Shown: positions 50,410-59,268 of the stretch, in pieces | How the letters are laid out: each line of letters starts with the position of its first letter | Position numbering within the stretch: the stretch's first letter is position 1 | NCBI RefSeq assembly: GCF_026262505.1 | Contig: NC_067208.1 | Span: 4,163,962-4,227,961, forward strand | Direction of reading: 5' to 3' | DNA: 64,000 nt | DNA from: Trichomonas vaginalis G3 | Taxonomy: Eukaryota > Parabasalia > Trichomonadida > Trichomonadidae | The notes under the pieces: model-generated | The model's database searches: none | Told to the model about the DNA's origin: nothing | Seen by the model: only the letters and a program-made list of their open reading frames with translations | Program-made: the position numbers and the translations under genes

Positions 50410-51383
50410 TTATAGGGTAAAAAATGACGAATCCGAACAAGGACCCCTATGTTTCTAAAGCGACAAAGAAAGCACTCATGATAAAAAATCTTTAGTTCAA
50501 CACCAAATTGGTTTATGATATCTTGGAAAACATTCCGAGAGTTAAACAGATGGACCTCCATACTGGTTAATATTTGTTGGTTCAAAACACAAGATACTGT
50601 GAAGCCATACCATTATGGTCCAAAAATATTTTAGATGTGAAAACTGCTTTGACAATATTCGTTGACAAATACCATCCAACAAAACTGACATCTGACTGTG
50701 AAAGTTCTTTCAAATCAGATGATGTAAAAAACTATCTGCGTTCAAAAAATGTAAACCAATATTTCATTGTCGACCAAAACCATTCTGCTCTTGGTGTCAT
50801 TGACGGTTGTATAAAAATGTTAAGAGACTTAAACCAACCACAAGGTGGTGAAGCAAATGAAATGTCATATGACGACAAATATAGACACTTCTCCATGGCA
50901 AAGATGAGACAAGTTTTAAATATATTACAATAGCCGTAAACAAAAAAGGTTTGGGAAACCACTCCCCCGAAGAAATGAAAAACAACCCTGACTTAGAGAA
51001 AGACTATATATTTAAATAATTTAGTCAAAAGAGACAAACAAGAAAGAATGCCGGGCTTCAAACTTCAGAAAGGTGACAAAGTAAAAATAGAAATACCTAA
51101 ACGCGACCCATATGAAAATACTATTGACTATGACAACAATGGGAACCCGACAGGTACTCACATTCGTGTTCGTAAAAAATAGAGAAAGTATACAAGAGAA
51201 TATTATGAAGTTTTAGGCAAACATGGCAAAATGTACACACTGCAAGCAGAAGATAAAACTACTATTGCCAGACCTCGTTTCAAACTTGTCAAAGTTCAAG
51301 GTGGTATACTTTCAAAGACAGTTCCTAACAAATATAAGACAACTCCTGACGAATATGCTAAAGAAGTTGAAAATGACGACTAA
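50410..51383 (+). pseudogene. Maverick integrase (retroviral-type rve core), broken
   Basis: The core is seen in one frame: first Asp in QMDLHTG (codon 50553), in-frame TAA at 50568, then YLLVQNTRYCEAIPLWSK, second Asp in TSDCESSF (codon 50694) and, 35 residues further, Asp in LGVIDGC (codon 50802) where the catalytic Glu is expected. After ~50935 the reading shifts (KKGLGNHSPEEMKNNPDLE). A C-terminal SH3/chromo-like part (FKLQKGDKVKIEIPK ... YTREYYEVLGKHGKMYTL) follows from 51048, with another stop at ~51180. The enzyme would insert the element; this copy cannot make it intact. The N-terminal zinc part is not visible. Confidence 0.85.
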
Positions 51384-51912
51384 GCAATTCTATACCATGC
51401 GTAAACTGTCATGTAAGGTGGCATGTATTCTTTACTTTGTCCGTTGTTTGTGTATATCCTGAAACGAAATGTGTATGGTTTCCTTCTCCCTGAGTGTCAT
51501 CCCAGTAACAATTTTATAGCAAACTTAACGTCGTCTTTAACTCATATCCTTGACCTTTTGTCTTTCCTGACCAATCCCAATATCTATGCTTATTGCCAAC
51601 CTGCTTGAGATGTACTTAAATCTATGTAGTGACTGTGTGCAGGTAAATTTTACCTGAAATCGTTTTACTTCCACCTGTTTCCTTTGAAGAGTTTGACAAA
51701 TACAAAAAACCTGTCGACTATTTGTTCCCATGCACCAACACCAAACATTACTTGAGGACCTCTTGCTTCCATAGATGTATAAATAGAACCTACTGGGTTC
51801 ATTAAATCAAACATATGAGATATTATAGGATTGTCTTTTTGAACTTAAAATATAGTGCAACTATTTCAGGTTTTCTTCTGGTTTGTGTCAGAATATTTTT
51901 TATAATATAATC
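51384..51912. other. Maverick segment without clear gene
   Basis: It follows the integrase end. Open frames are short and not protein-like. It may be the 3' part of the minus-strand fibre-type gene, heavily broken. Confidence 0.3.
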
Positions 51913-52866
51913 TTATGTTTTCAGGGTAGGTAAAATCTTGACTATAATATTTTTTCTGTCATCTGTATAATAATATACTATTCTCGTTTTTTCTATTGCA
52001 TTATATCTTTTATATCTATAATAATCTAAATATAATGTTAGCTTTTGTTCATCTACATGTGGTATTCTGTTCGTCATTCTCCATAGTTCATAATAATGTG
52101 GTGCTGGAGCTGGGTCAGGCAATGTCATATCCACCATTTCATAAACTCTTAAATATTTCTTTTGTTCGTCTCCATATAAGTTTAAGTAGCAGCTGTTGTC
52201 TAATGGAACTTTAACTTGTGTACCATCATTTCTTTTTATAGCTTACATATATTTCATTGTTATTTTTCGGAATGAGTTTATACCGTGTACCATTTTCTAA
52301 GGACTGTACCAAACTGCCATCTAAAAATATTTATTTTCTTCATTGACAGAAAAGTCCCAACAATAGTTTCAATATTTTTGTTCCTAGCAAACTTGGTATA
52401 TTTCATTGACATATGTTTTATCTGCTTTATTTTCAAGGCTAACGTTTAAGTCTGTTATTTCAGAAGATGTATGTGTATGTCCAACGTCACTTTTCCTGTT
52501 TAAGGTTTCTTGTAAGTTTGTAATATTGCAATGGTATGTGTATGTCCACGTCACTTTTCCTGTTTAAGGTTTCTTGTAAGTTTGTAATTCAGATATAGAA
52601 TGTGTATGAGTCTTATCTGCTTTTGTCTCTAATGTTTCCTTAAGACTTGGTATTTGGTTAATATAATGTATATGAGTCTTTTTAGAATATTCGTTTTCAG
52701 CTCTTGTCACTTCACTTGACATTTTATTGTCAACATATGTTTTGTCTGCTAGTTCAGGATGAGTATGTTCTTTTGTTGCATAAGCATTGTTAGCTCTTTC
52801 TTCTTCTTTTGCTATTGCATCGTCTACATATTCTTTGTCAGCTTTGTTATCAACATCTGCTTTCAA
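51913..52866 (-). pseudogene. Maverick tail-fibre-like protein, broken
   Basis: The upstream part (52564-52866) has alternating short units such as NKADKEYVDDAIAKE, KTYVDNKMSSEVTRAE and KADKTHTHSISELQ; a shifted frame near 52380-52520 repeats HTHTSSEITDLNVSLENK. This is the repeat style of phage and adenovirus-like fibre shafts. The downstream end (51913-52137) is a compact Tyr/Arg-rich segment (PDPAPAPHYYELWRMTN; VYYYTDDRKNIIVKI), perhaps the head. Several frame breaks. The protein would be a surface attachment fibre of the particle; this is an inference from composition. Confidence 0.55.
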
Positions 52867-53209
52867 AGAAGTTCATTTATAGGTTTCTCGTTTAAAGTTC
52901 CTTTGTTGGATTATATACAGACAGTATGGTTCTTATTGTCTTGAAACAGAAACTCATCTGTTATAGGGTTTAATTCAGTTTTAAGTCACCCCCTTTCAAT
53001 GACTCAGATATCTTAGAATAGTTTTTGAAAAGTTTGTTGTGTTCTTATTTAGAGCTTGCATAATGAGTTGTCGGTTGTGTTGTATTTCTCTCATAGACGC
53101 TGTTTCATTGACATTTTTATTATAGATAAAATATGCTTCCAATAGAAAAAGAAAATTCTAGAGTTGCTACAACTCAACTAAACCATTAGATGAACTTTTT
53201 AACTAATGT

Positions 53210-53990
53210 CGGTCAAAAGTTTGAGACAGATACCGTAAAGCATGAAGGCATATCGTTTTGATACCCATTAAGATGGTTAAGAGACCCATCCGTCACAAAA
53301 GCTATTGGCTTTCGTAGAATGAAGTTCATTTCAGAAGCCATACATGGTTTCCCATTTACGGTCGGTTTTGAAGTTCGATACTATAACAAAGAAAAAACGT
53401 ATGTATGAGAAATTTGAACAGGGAAAACTTTTACAAGTTAGTTTGCTTGTAAACTTAGAAACAACTCTTCAAGCTTTTCAAGAAAAAAATAAACGATATC
53501 TATATCGAATATGCAAACCAGTATAACATTGACGAAGGAGAATACCATCTCGATATTATTTATGACAGGAAAAATGCAACTGTTAAAATCAATAAAATAG
53601 AAGACCTTGGAGAAAACGTTTATATTTCTACAAAATATAACAACTTGGCATGGTATAGATTTATGAGGATGTTAAATCAGCCTGCAGCATATCCAGTACA
53701 CCCGGACTATTATGAAGTCGAAAACCCTAATGGAACATATGAAAATATTTTCGACCAAGATGCTATTATTGTTCATGCTTTCATTTTCTGGCGCCCAAAA
53801 CTCTTTCTTATGCTTGGCAAATGACTTTTACGAAAACCTACAAAGTTATACGAACCACCAAGTGGAAGTATTTCAGACTTTCAAGTATGGTTTACTACAG
53901 ATGGAAGAAAAAGAATAATTCCATTATACCATGCGTTTTACTTAGAACTTAGTTTCATATACAACTACTATCGAACGGTAAAAATATAAT
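53210..53990 (+). pseudogene. Maverick fibre-head-like protein, broken, opposite strand
   Basis: A frame at ~53481-53760 gives IDEGEYHLDIIYDRKNATVK and YNNLAWYRFMRMLNQPAAYP ... HPDYYEV. Shifted frames continue with FSGAQNSFLCLANDFYENL, then ISDFQVWFTTDGRKRIIPLY and a hydrophobic end. The layout and the Tyr/Pro segment resemble the end of the minus-strand gene at 51913, suggesting two related fibre or penton-like genes facing each other. No known family assigned. Confidence 0.45.
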
Positions 53991-54239
53991 TTTTTTAATA
54001 CGGTTGAGGTGTTGGATTTGGTTGCCAACTAGACTGTGGTGCAGGTTCAGGCTGTTGTATAACAGGAGCTTGTTCTTCTGGTTCAGGGTCTTTAGGTATA
54101 ATACAACAAACTGACCTACTCTTTTACCAATATTTTTGACACCGTTCCATACTCCTCCCTTGACAGATTTTATTCCATTCCATATACCTCTTCCAACTCT
54201 TCTGAAGAAGTTTCCAATACTACTGAAGAAGAAACCCAT
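53955..54239 (-). CDS. Maverick small MG-starting amphipathic protein
   Basis: The protein has up to 94 residues, MGFFFSSIGNFFRRVGRG at the start, then GIWNGIKSVKGGVWNGVKN, two copies of a Gly/Trp-x-Gly-basic unit. The first ~45 residues could form an amphipathic helix and carry a Gly at position 2. Later residues (from ~50) are probably out of frame; plus-strand-like codons follow (see Pro/Gln reading near 54000-54100). Adenovirus protein VI-like membrane action is a plausible guess only. Confidence 0.55.
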   Translation of the reverse strand: MGFFFSSIGNFFRRVGRGIWNGIKSVKGGVWNGVKNIGKRVGQFVVLYLKTLNQKNKLLLYNSLNLHHSLVGNQIQHLNRIKKIIFLPFDSSCI

Positions 54240-54622
54240 TTTACTATATGTAAAAATCTAATGTCCGCCTAGTCTCTCTTACGTTTCCTGTTGAGTTCCA
54301 TAGCATTCTTTAACTGTGAGCTCATACATTCTGTTTCTCCTCTGGTAGAAACATATTCTGGGTCAACTCCTGTGTTCGCGTCATCTGCATAAAGTTGTTT
54401 ATATCCCACTTCAGGTTTGTATAAAACTCTTTCCATCTCATATTGCATACCATGGTGGCAAACCTAACGCAGCGTCATTTGACATGGCAGTTTGCATTTG
54501 TACATCTGTTGGCACTTGACCATAGTTTGCCATTGCAGTTTGTATTCTAACTTCATTTGGAATATTCTCTGGGTTTGGTTGTCCAGGTTGCTATGCATTC
54601 GCTAAGTTCTGTGCGTCCATTT
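54240..54622 (-). pseudogene. Maverick Gln/Pro-rich protein, broken
   Basis: The start MDAQNLANA is followed by an in-frame stop, then QPGQPNPENIPNEVRIQTAM and a second similar unit TDVQMQTAMSNDAALG. Later reading (YVSTRGETECMSSQLK-like, Arg-rich end) is in another frame. It lies directly upstream of the MG protein on the same strand. Unknown function. Confidence 0.4.
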
Positions 54623-54760
54623 AATATTAGATAAAAATATCTCTTACGAGTACATATACTGAACATTTGCAGGCATTGGTTCATCTTCATATTCTCTGTA
54701 CTTTTCTGCCACGTCAAATAAATAAATGACACAATGGAAAAAAACCTAAAACAAGTAGTC

Positions 54761-55579
54761 CTATTTCAAACCACATTTACTTACTAATAAAACTTCTTTA
54801 TTGTGACACTTTCTCCGGTTTATAGGACCTCTCTCATATTCTATCTTGTCATATCTAAACTCATAGTCATGTATGTCCTCTAACCATCTCATAACGGTTT
54901 CCAAACCACTTTTATTGGATGTAAAGTAAAAGCATGGATGGTTATGTATAACGTCTAAAGTTTCTAAAGAGTCTCTCAAAGTCCAGTCTACTTGGTATTG
55001 AAAATCCCATGTGTTATAGAACGGCGGGTCCACTATAAAGAAAACATTTTCCTTGTCTTTATATTTTTCATACAACTCTGTCCAATGACATCTCACAAAC
55101 TCTATACCCTCAATATATTTTTCTATGTTCTCTTTGAAAACATTTGTATAGTTAAGATATAAAACTTTTGACATAAGTGTTTCAATGTCATGAACTCTTA
55201 TAGAACCACTATATAATAGTCTAGCAGATATACTATCCCAGTCTATATATTCTGCTTTTTTCAAAACCTCTCTCACAATATTTTTGTTATCTAATGGTAT
55301 ACGTTCCATCTTACCTATAGGTATCTTTTCTTTTAACTCTTTCAATATATTGTTTGTGTCTGGAATATGTTTGAGACGGTCCATATAGTTGTCGAAGTCA
55401 TTGCATATAATCTTTGAGTCTGGGAATATTGTATGACATAAATGGGATATATAGAAACTTCCACCGAACAAATCTACAAATGTTAGACCATTCGGTAGTT
55501 TCTTAAGTTCTCTCAATATAATATCGTTACATCTACTCTTATTTCCAAAGAACGGTAACGGCGGTTTTGTAAAATTCAT
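54761..55579 (-). CDS. Dam-type N6-adenine DNA methyltransferase (D12 class)
   Basis: The protein has 272 residues and is intact. Motifs: PFFGNKSR near the N-terminus (9-16, cofactor pocket, as PxxxGGK in Dam), DLFGGS (36-41, motif I), CNDFDNYM, and VDPPFYNT with D184 (motif IV DPPY, here DPPF). The final segment (CHNKEVLLVS) matches the family's usual end. It would put methyl groups on adenine in DNA, with S-adenosylmethionine as donor. It is the last gene before the right terminal repeat and is read toward the interior. Host genes of this type are normally absent in protists, so it belongs to the element. Confidence 0.9.
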   Translation of the reverse strand: MNFTKPPLPFFGNKSRCNDIILRELKKLPNGLTFVDLFGGSFYISHLCHTIFPDSKIICNDFDNYMDRLKHIPDTNNILKELKEKIPIGKMERIPLDNKNIVREVLKKAEYIDWDSISARLLYSGSIRVHDIETLMSKVLYLNYTNVFKENIEKYIEGIEFVRCHWTELYEKYKDKENVFFIVDPPFYNTWDFQYQVDWTLRDSLETLDVIHNHPCFYFTSNKSGLETVMRWLEDIHDYEFRYDKIEYERGPINRRKCHNKEVLLVSKCGLK

Positions 55580-55680
55580 TTATATATAATAATAAAAATG
55601 TTTTTACCTGAAAAGTGACAGAAAAGTGACAAAACATGAAAACATATATAATTTGTGAAAAGCGACACAAAAAGTGTCAC
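55580..55680. other. Maverick right sub-terminal region
   Basis: It contains two direct copies of GAAAAGTGACA (55610-55631) and an inverted GTGAAAAGCGACAC/AAAAAGTGTCAC pair next to the right terminal repeat. Confidence 0.6.
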
Positions 55681-55914
55681 CGGCTGGTCGGCTGGGGTTC
55701 GGTCCTCCTCTTGGGTCTTGGGAAAAATTTCTTATGGGCTAGAGGGCGCAACGCGCCTGGAAGCCCTCCGAATATAAACTTCATTTATACTAAACATCTT
55801 CAGGGCTAGAGGGCGCAACGCGCCTGGAAGCCCTCCGAATATAAACTTCATTTATACTAAACATCTTCAGGGCTAGAGGGCGCAACGCGCCTGGAAGCCC
55901 CACTACCTTTTTTT
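55681..55914 (-). repeat. Right terminal inverted repeat of the Maverick (3 x 67-bp unit)
   Basis: The repeat is 234 bp and matches the left end in inverse orientation, but with three units instead of five. The difference of 134 bp is exactly two units. Confidence 0.95.
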
Positions 55915-55920
55915 TATTTA
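55915..55920 (+). other. Right 6-bp target-site duplication TATTTA
   Basis: It is identical to 36151-36156 at the left end. Confidence 0.85.
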
Positions 55921-56348
55921 GAATGACCATTCAGCTAGAGCGCTTATAGAAGCATCAGATAATGGGTGGCCGGATAGCCAAAAACGTGACAAGGCTGTCC
56001 AAAATAATATTTTTAAAGCTAAATCTAAAATTCCTTTTATATAAATAGTGGTAAGTTAGAATATTAAGTTTGAGTGAGATTTTTGAAAAATTTCCCAAAA
56101 GTGATTTTGAGAAGCCAAAATTATAATAAATGTTAATAAAATCTAATTTAAAGGCTAAATCAAAATAAAAAATAGTAGGTAATTTTCATGGGTTAAAAAT
56201 CGAAAATCTCATTCTGGATTTTTATATAATATTTATATTCCTATAGTTAAATGAAATAAATTTATCCATATCATTTGAGGAAAATTGCATGAATTAGAAA
56301 ATTGGCGGGGTTTAGCGATCTTAAATTCTCTTTTATAGCAATATTTGA

Positions 56349-56396
56349 ATAGGTTATTGCTCAGTTGGATAACATCCCGACCAAGTTCGATTCTAG
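56349..56396 (+). pseudogene. Possible tRNA relic lacking the anticodon arm
   Basis: A-box-like TTGCTCAGTTGG is followed, after only ~14 bases, by B-box-like AAGTTCGATTCTA. The normal 30-base stretch carrying the anticodon is mostly gone. Too short to fold as a tRNA; recognised only by the two boxes. Confidence 0.3.
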
Positions 56397-56573
56397 TTTT
56401 TGTTATTATTTTTTTCCCTTTTTCCTTCCTAAGCGAAATTTTAAAGTACAAAGTTGTTAAATCAATACCCACACTTATGTTAATGTATAATATATGTAAT
56501 TTCTGATATTATATGCTGATTCTAAAAAAACATTAATTTGATTTTCATAAATTTCGACAAAAAAATGTTCTAA

Positions 56574-56635
56574 ATGTTGCATGCTAAGTTCAGTCAACGA
56601 TAGGAATTGAGGGGAAATTAATCGTCGAGGAAGTA
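56574..56635. repeat. Left inverted repeat enclosing the hairpin array
   Basis: GTTGCATGCTAAGTTC... through TCGTCGAGGAAGTA is inverted and similar to 58531-58589. The core TTGCATGCTAAGTTC is exact. Confidence 0.75.
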
Positions 56636-56993
56636 CGATTATGTAAAGTAAAAAATGTTGTGGGATTTTTAATATTGTATATAATTTTATAATAAAATTT
56701 TTGTGAGACATTTTAAGAAGCACATATAATTTTTTGAATTTAAAAATTAAAGTAGTGTTGAATGAATTTATTGATTAATTTAATACGGATATTTCTCAAA
56801 ATTAATCAAAAATAGGTTTTCAGATAACTTTTGAGATATCTTTTCAAAATGTCTTTTTGAAAATATATAAGTATTATATCAAATTGAAAAAAGGTATTTA
56901 TCAAAATTCTAAATTCTTAATAAAAAATAACTTTTCAGAGGATTGTGATTTTGAAAGCATGAGTAATAAGTAAAAAATATCTACGATTTTAAT

Positions 56994-58274
56994 GAGGGAA
57001 TTGTTCCTTATGAGGTATACATTATAACTATATACCTCATAAGGAACAATTCCCTCTTGATAGCTGGGAAACTTTCTCTGAATAACTTATCATTTGGAGA
57101 AAGTTTCCCAGCTATCTATTAGAAACTAAAGGCTGTGAGGCACTAATATATAATCAGTGCCTCATAGCCTTTAGTTTCTTATTAAAAACGAGAAAACTTG
57201 TTCGAAATGATAAACAATTTCGAACAAGTTTTCTCGTTTTAAGGAGGGAATTGTTCCTTATGAGGTATACAGTATGAATATATACCTCATAAGGAACAAT
57301 TCCCTCTTGATAGCTGGGAAACTTTCTCTGAATAACTTATCATTTGGACAGAAAAGTGACACTTTACATGGCAAAAAATAGAGCCTTACTTTTGAGATAC
57401 TTGAGATTGAAACTGAATCTTATGAGGCAGTGATCTTGAATCACTACCTCATAAGGTTCAGTTTCATATAAAATTTGTTGCAATTTGTTATTCTTTTGCA
57501 ATTATTTCTTATAAGATTTTACATCTTTTAGCGGGGAATGTTTGTTATTATGTATATATTATAAATATCTACACGATAACGAACATTCCTCGCTAAATTG
57601 CTGAGAAACTTTGAGGAAATGTCGAACAATTTCCTCAAAGTTTCTCAGATTTATATAGATCACTAGAGTCCCCTAGGCACTGATTCTGGTTCAGTACCTA
57701 GGAGGCTCTAGTTCTCTAACGAACTGATAAAATGTTTTTAAATTTTTGGATATTGCTACCTGTGAAGCACTGACTTCAAGTCAGTACCTCACAGGTAGCA
57801 ATTACATTGAAAGATGGGAGAAACTTTGTCGAATGTTAAACTATTCGGACAAAGTTTCTCCCATTTGTAGTGGAGATGGAAGGCTTTGAGGTATATTGTA
57901 TTAATATATACCCCAAAGCCTTCCATCTCCACTTGAAAGTGTCCAAACTTTGGGTTAATACTTTGCAATTAACCCAAAGTTTGGACACTTTCTAGAAGGA
58001 ATTGGAGGGTAAGAGATATACATTCATATGGTATATCTCTTACCCTCCAATTCCTTCTTAAAATGGGAGAAACTTTGTCCGAATGTTAAACTATTCGGAC
58101 AAAGTTTCTCCCATTTTTTGAAGGAATTGGAGGCTATGAGATACTGATGCAATGTCAGTAACTCATGGCTTCCAATTCCTTCCTAAAACTCATAAAAGTG
58201 GACATTACATGCATATAAAATTTGACATGTAAAGTCCACTTTTTGTGAGCGGGGATTTGACTCCGTCAAATCCC
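56994..58274. repeat. Array of ten alternating hairpin doublets
   Basis: Hairpins stand almost end to end. A-type stems: 56994/57056, 57121/57179, 57244/57306, 57408/57466, 57530/57594, 57663/57711, 57752/57802, 57869/57933, 57994/58058, 58120/58182 (outer ends given; arms 21-30 bp). Between them lie B-type stems: 57059/57116, 57185/57240, 57309 (right arm lost), one decayed at 57467-57529, 57601/57648, one decayed at 57712-57751, 57814/57864, 57935/57992, 58060/58117, 58194/58243. Many stems are perfect although sequences differ between units; others differ by G-U pairs. A-type apices tend to read GAGGTATA or GAGGCACTGA; B-type arms share AAACTTT and loops like GTTAAACT. No coding. Confidence 0.95.
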
Positions 58275-58530
58275 TTTTTCGTTTACGAGAAAGCCAAATT
58301 CTCTCAAAAAGTTAAGTAGGACCAATTTTTTATAAAAAAAATCCAATTTCATTATGAATGTTAATTAATTTATATAATTATTGAATAAAAATTTTCTTTG
58401 AGATTATGAAAAGTTCTTTGAAAAGTTATTTTTTCTCATTTTTAAATATTGTATTAGCCTATTTATTTATAATCCAAATTAAATAACTTTAAATTCAATA
58501 TTTAAAGAATAATTTTGAAGGAATTGAGTT

Positions 58531-58589
58531 ACTTCCCCCGACGATAAAATTGAGAGGTTTACATTTTGACCGAACTTAGCATGCAACAC
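58531..58589. repeat. Right inverted repeat enclosing the hairpin array
   Basis: It pairs with 56574-56635, with small gaps in the middle. Together they define a block of ~2.0 kb. Confidence 0.75.
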
Positions 58590-58687
58590 TAAATACTATA
58601 TATATTTTATAAGCATATTGAAACATCCTTATTATGGACCTTGCCAATTTAGGTCCATGAAAATTCAATATAGCACAGTAAAGCCGC

Positions 58688-58714
58688 AATACCCATTCAA
58701 AATCACTGACAGTA
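58688..58714. repeat. Right half of the inverted repeat pair outside the Maverick
   Basis: It is the exact reverse complement of 36066-36092; weaker similarity continues to ~58660. Confidence 0.85.
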
Positions 58715-58875
58715 GAATTTAATATTACCTACATAGAGGATTTTTGGAGAGCAAAGATATATTAAATTCTATAACAGAGTTTTCCCCAAGAGAGAAAAAG
58801 TCAAAATTGATGAAAAATCAAATAAATATATGAAATTTTAATTATGCATAAAATGCTAAGAAAATTTTTAGGAAT

Positions 58876-58946
58876 CCGACATCGTTCATCGGTTAGGATA
58901 AGCGGTTCTCATCCGCTGGAGCGGGGTTCGACTCCCCGTGTCGGAA
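58876..58946 (+). tRNA. tRNA-Glu (anticodon CTC)
   Basis: The gene has 71 bases. Acceptor stem TCCGACA pairs with TGTCGGA; the A box lies within TCATCGGTTAGGAT; anticodon stem AGCGG/CCGCT encloses the loop TTCTCAT with CTC; the T arm has GGTTCGACTCC. No intron, no encoded CCA. A run of T (58950s) follows as a Pol III terminator. Confidence 0.95.
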
Positions 58947-59268
58947 AATAATTTTTTCTTTTATCTATCCGTTTGAATTTGAGTTATCCATCACATGAAA
59001 ATGATATCTATAATATAAATTGCAAAAGTTTAGCATGTAACTACATTAGAGTATAGTATTTTGGACCATTTTCTGTTATAAGTGATGCCAAAATATCAAT
59101 TCTTGAGATTATGAAGAAATTTCCTATCAATATTTTTCTTTTTGAATTAGGGATATTAGTATATTTAATCAAAGAGTCATTATCTTGTTACCAATTTTGA
59201 GTCCAATTTCATCGACTTCGGTTAGACTTTGAAGGGATATCAATGGTCTACAAAAAAGTGTCAATAAA

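Larger units (their letters stand above)
36157..55914. mobile_element. Maverick/Polinton DNA transposon, 19,758 bp
   Basis: The element is bounded by long inverted repeats starting AAAAAAAGGTAGTGGGG, and by the 6-bp duplication TATTTA. Contents that fit the family: a double-jelly-roll-type capsid protein (40162), a DDE/rve integrase (50410-51383), fibre-like and small amphipathic virion-type proteins, and a Dam methyltransferase. The expected protein-primed DNA polymerase, adenovirus-type protease and packaging ATPase could not be recognised; the segment where they should be (41.1-49.2 kb) is full of frame breaks and contains an assembly gap. This copy is either degenerate or poorly sequenced, yet its ends are intact. 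Confidence 0.93.

Noticed and set aside
55681..55720. tRNA B-box-like GGGTTCGGTCC in the Maverick end
   Set aside because: No A box at a suitable distance and no tRNA fold; the T-arm-like stem has mismatches.
56994..58274. CRISPR-like array
   Set aside because: Units are self-complementary hairpins of varying sequence, not identical repeats with unique spacers, in a eukaryotic context without cas genes.
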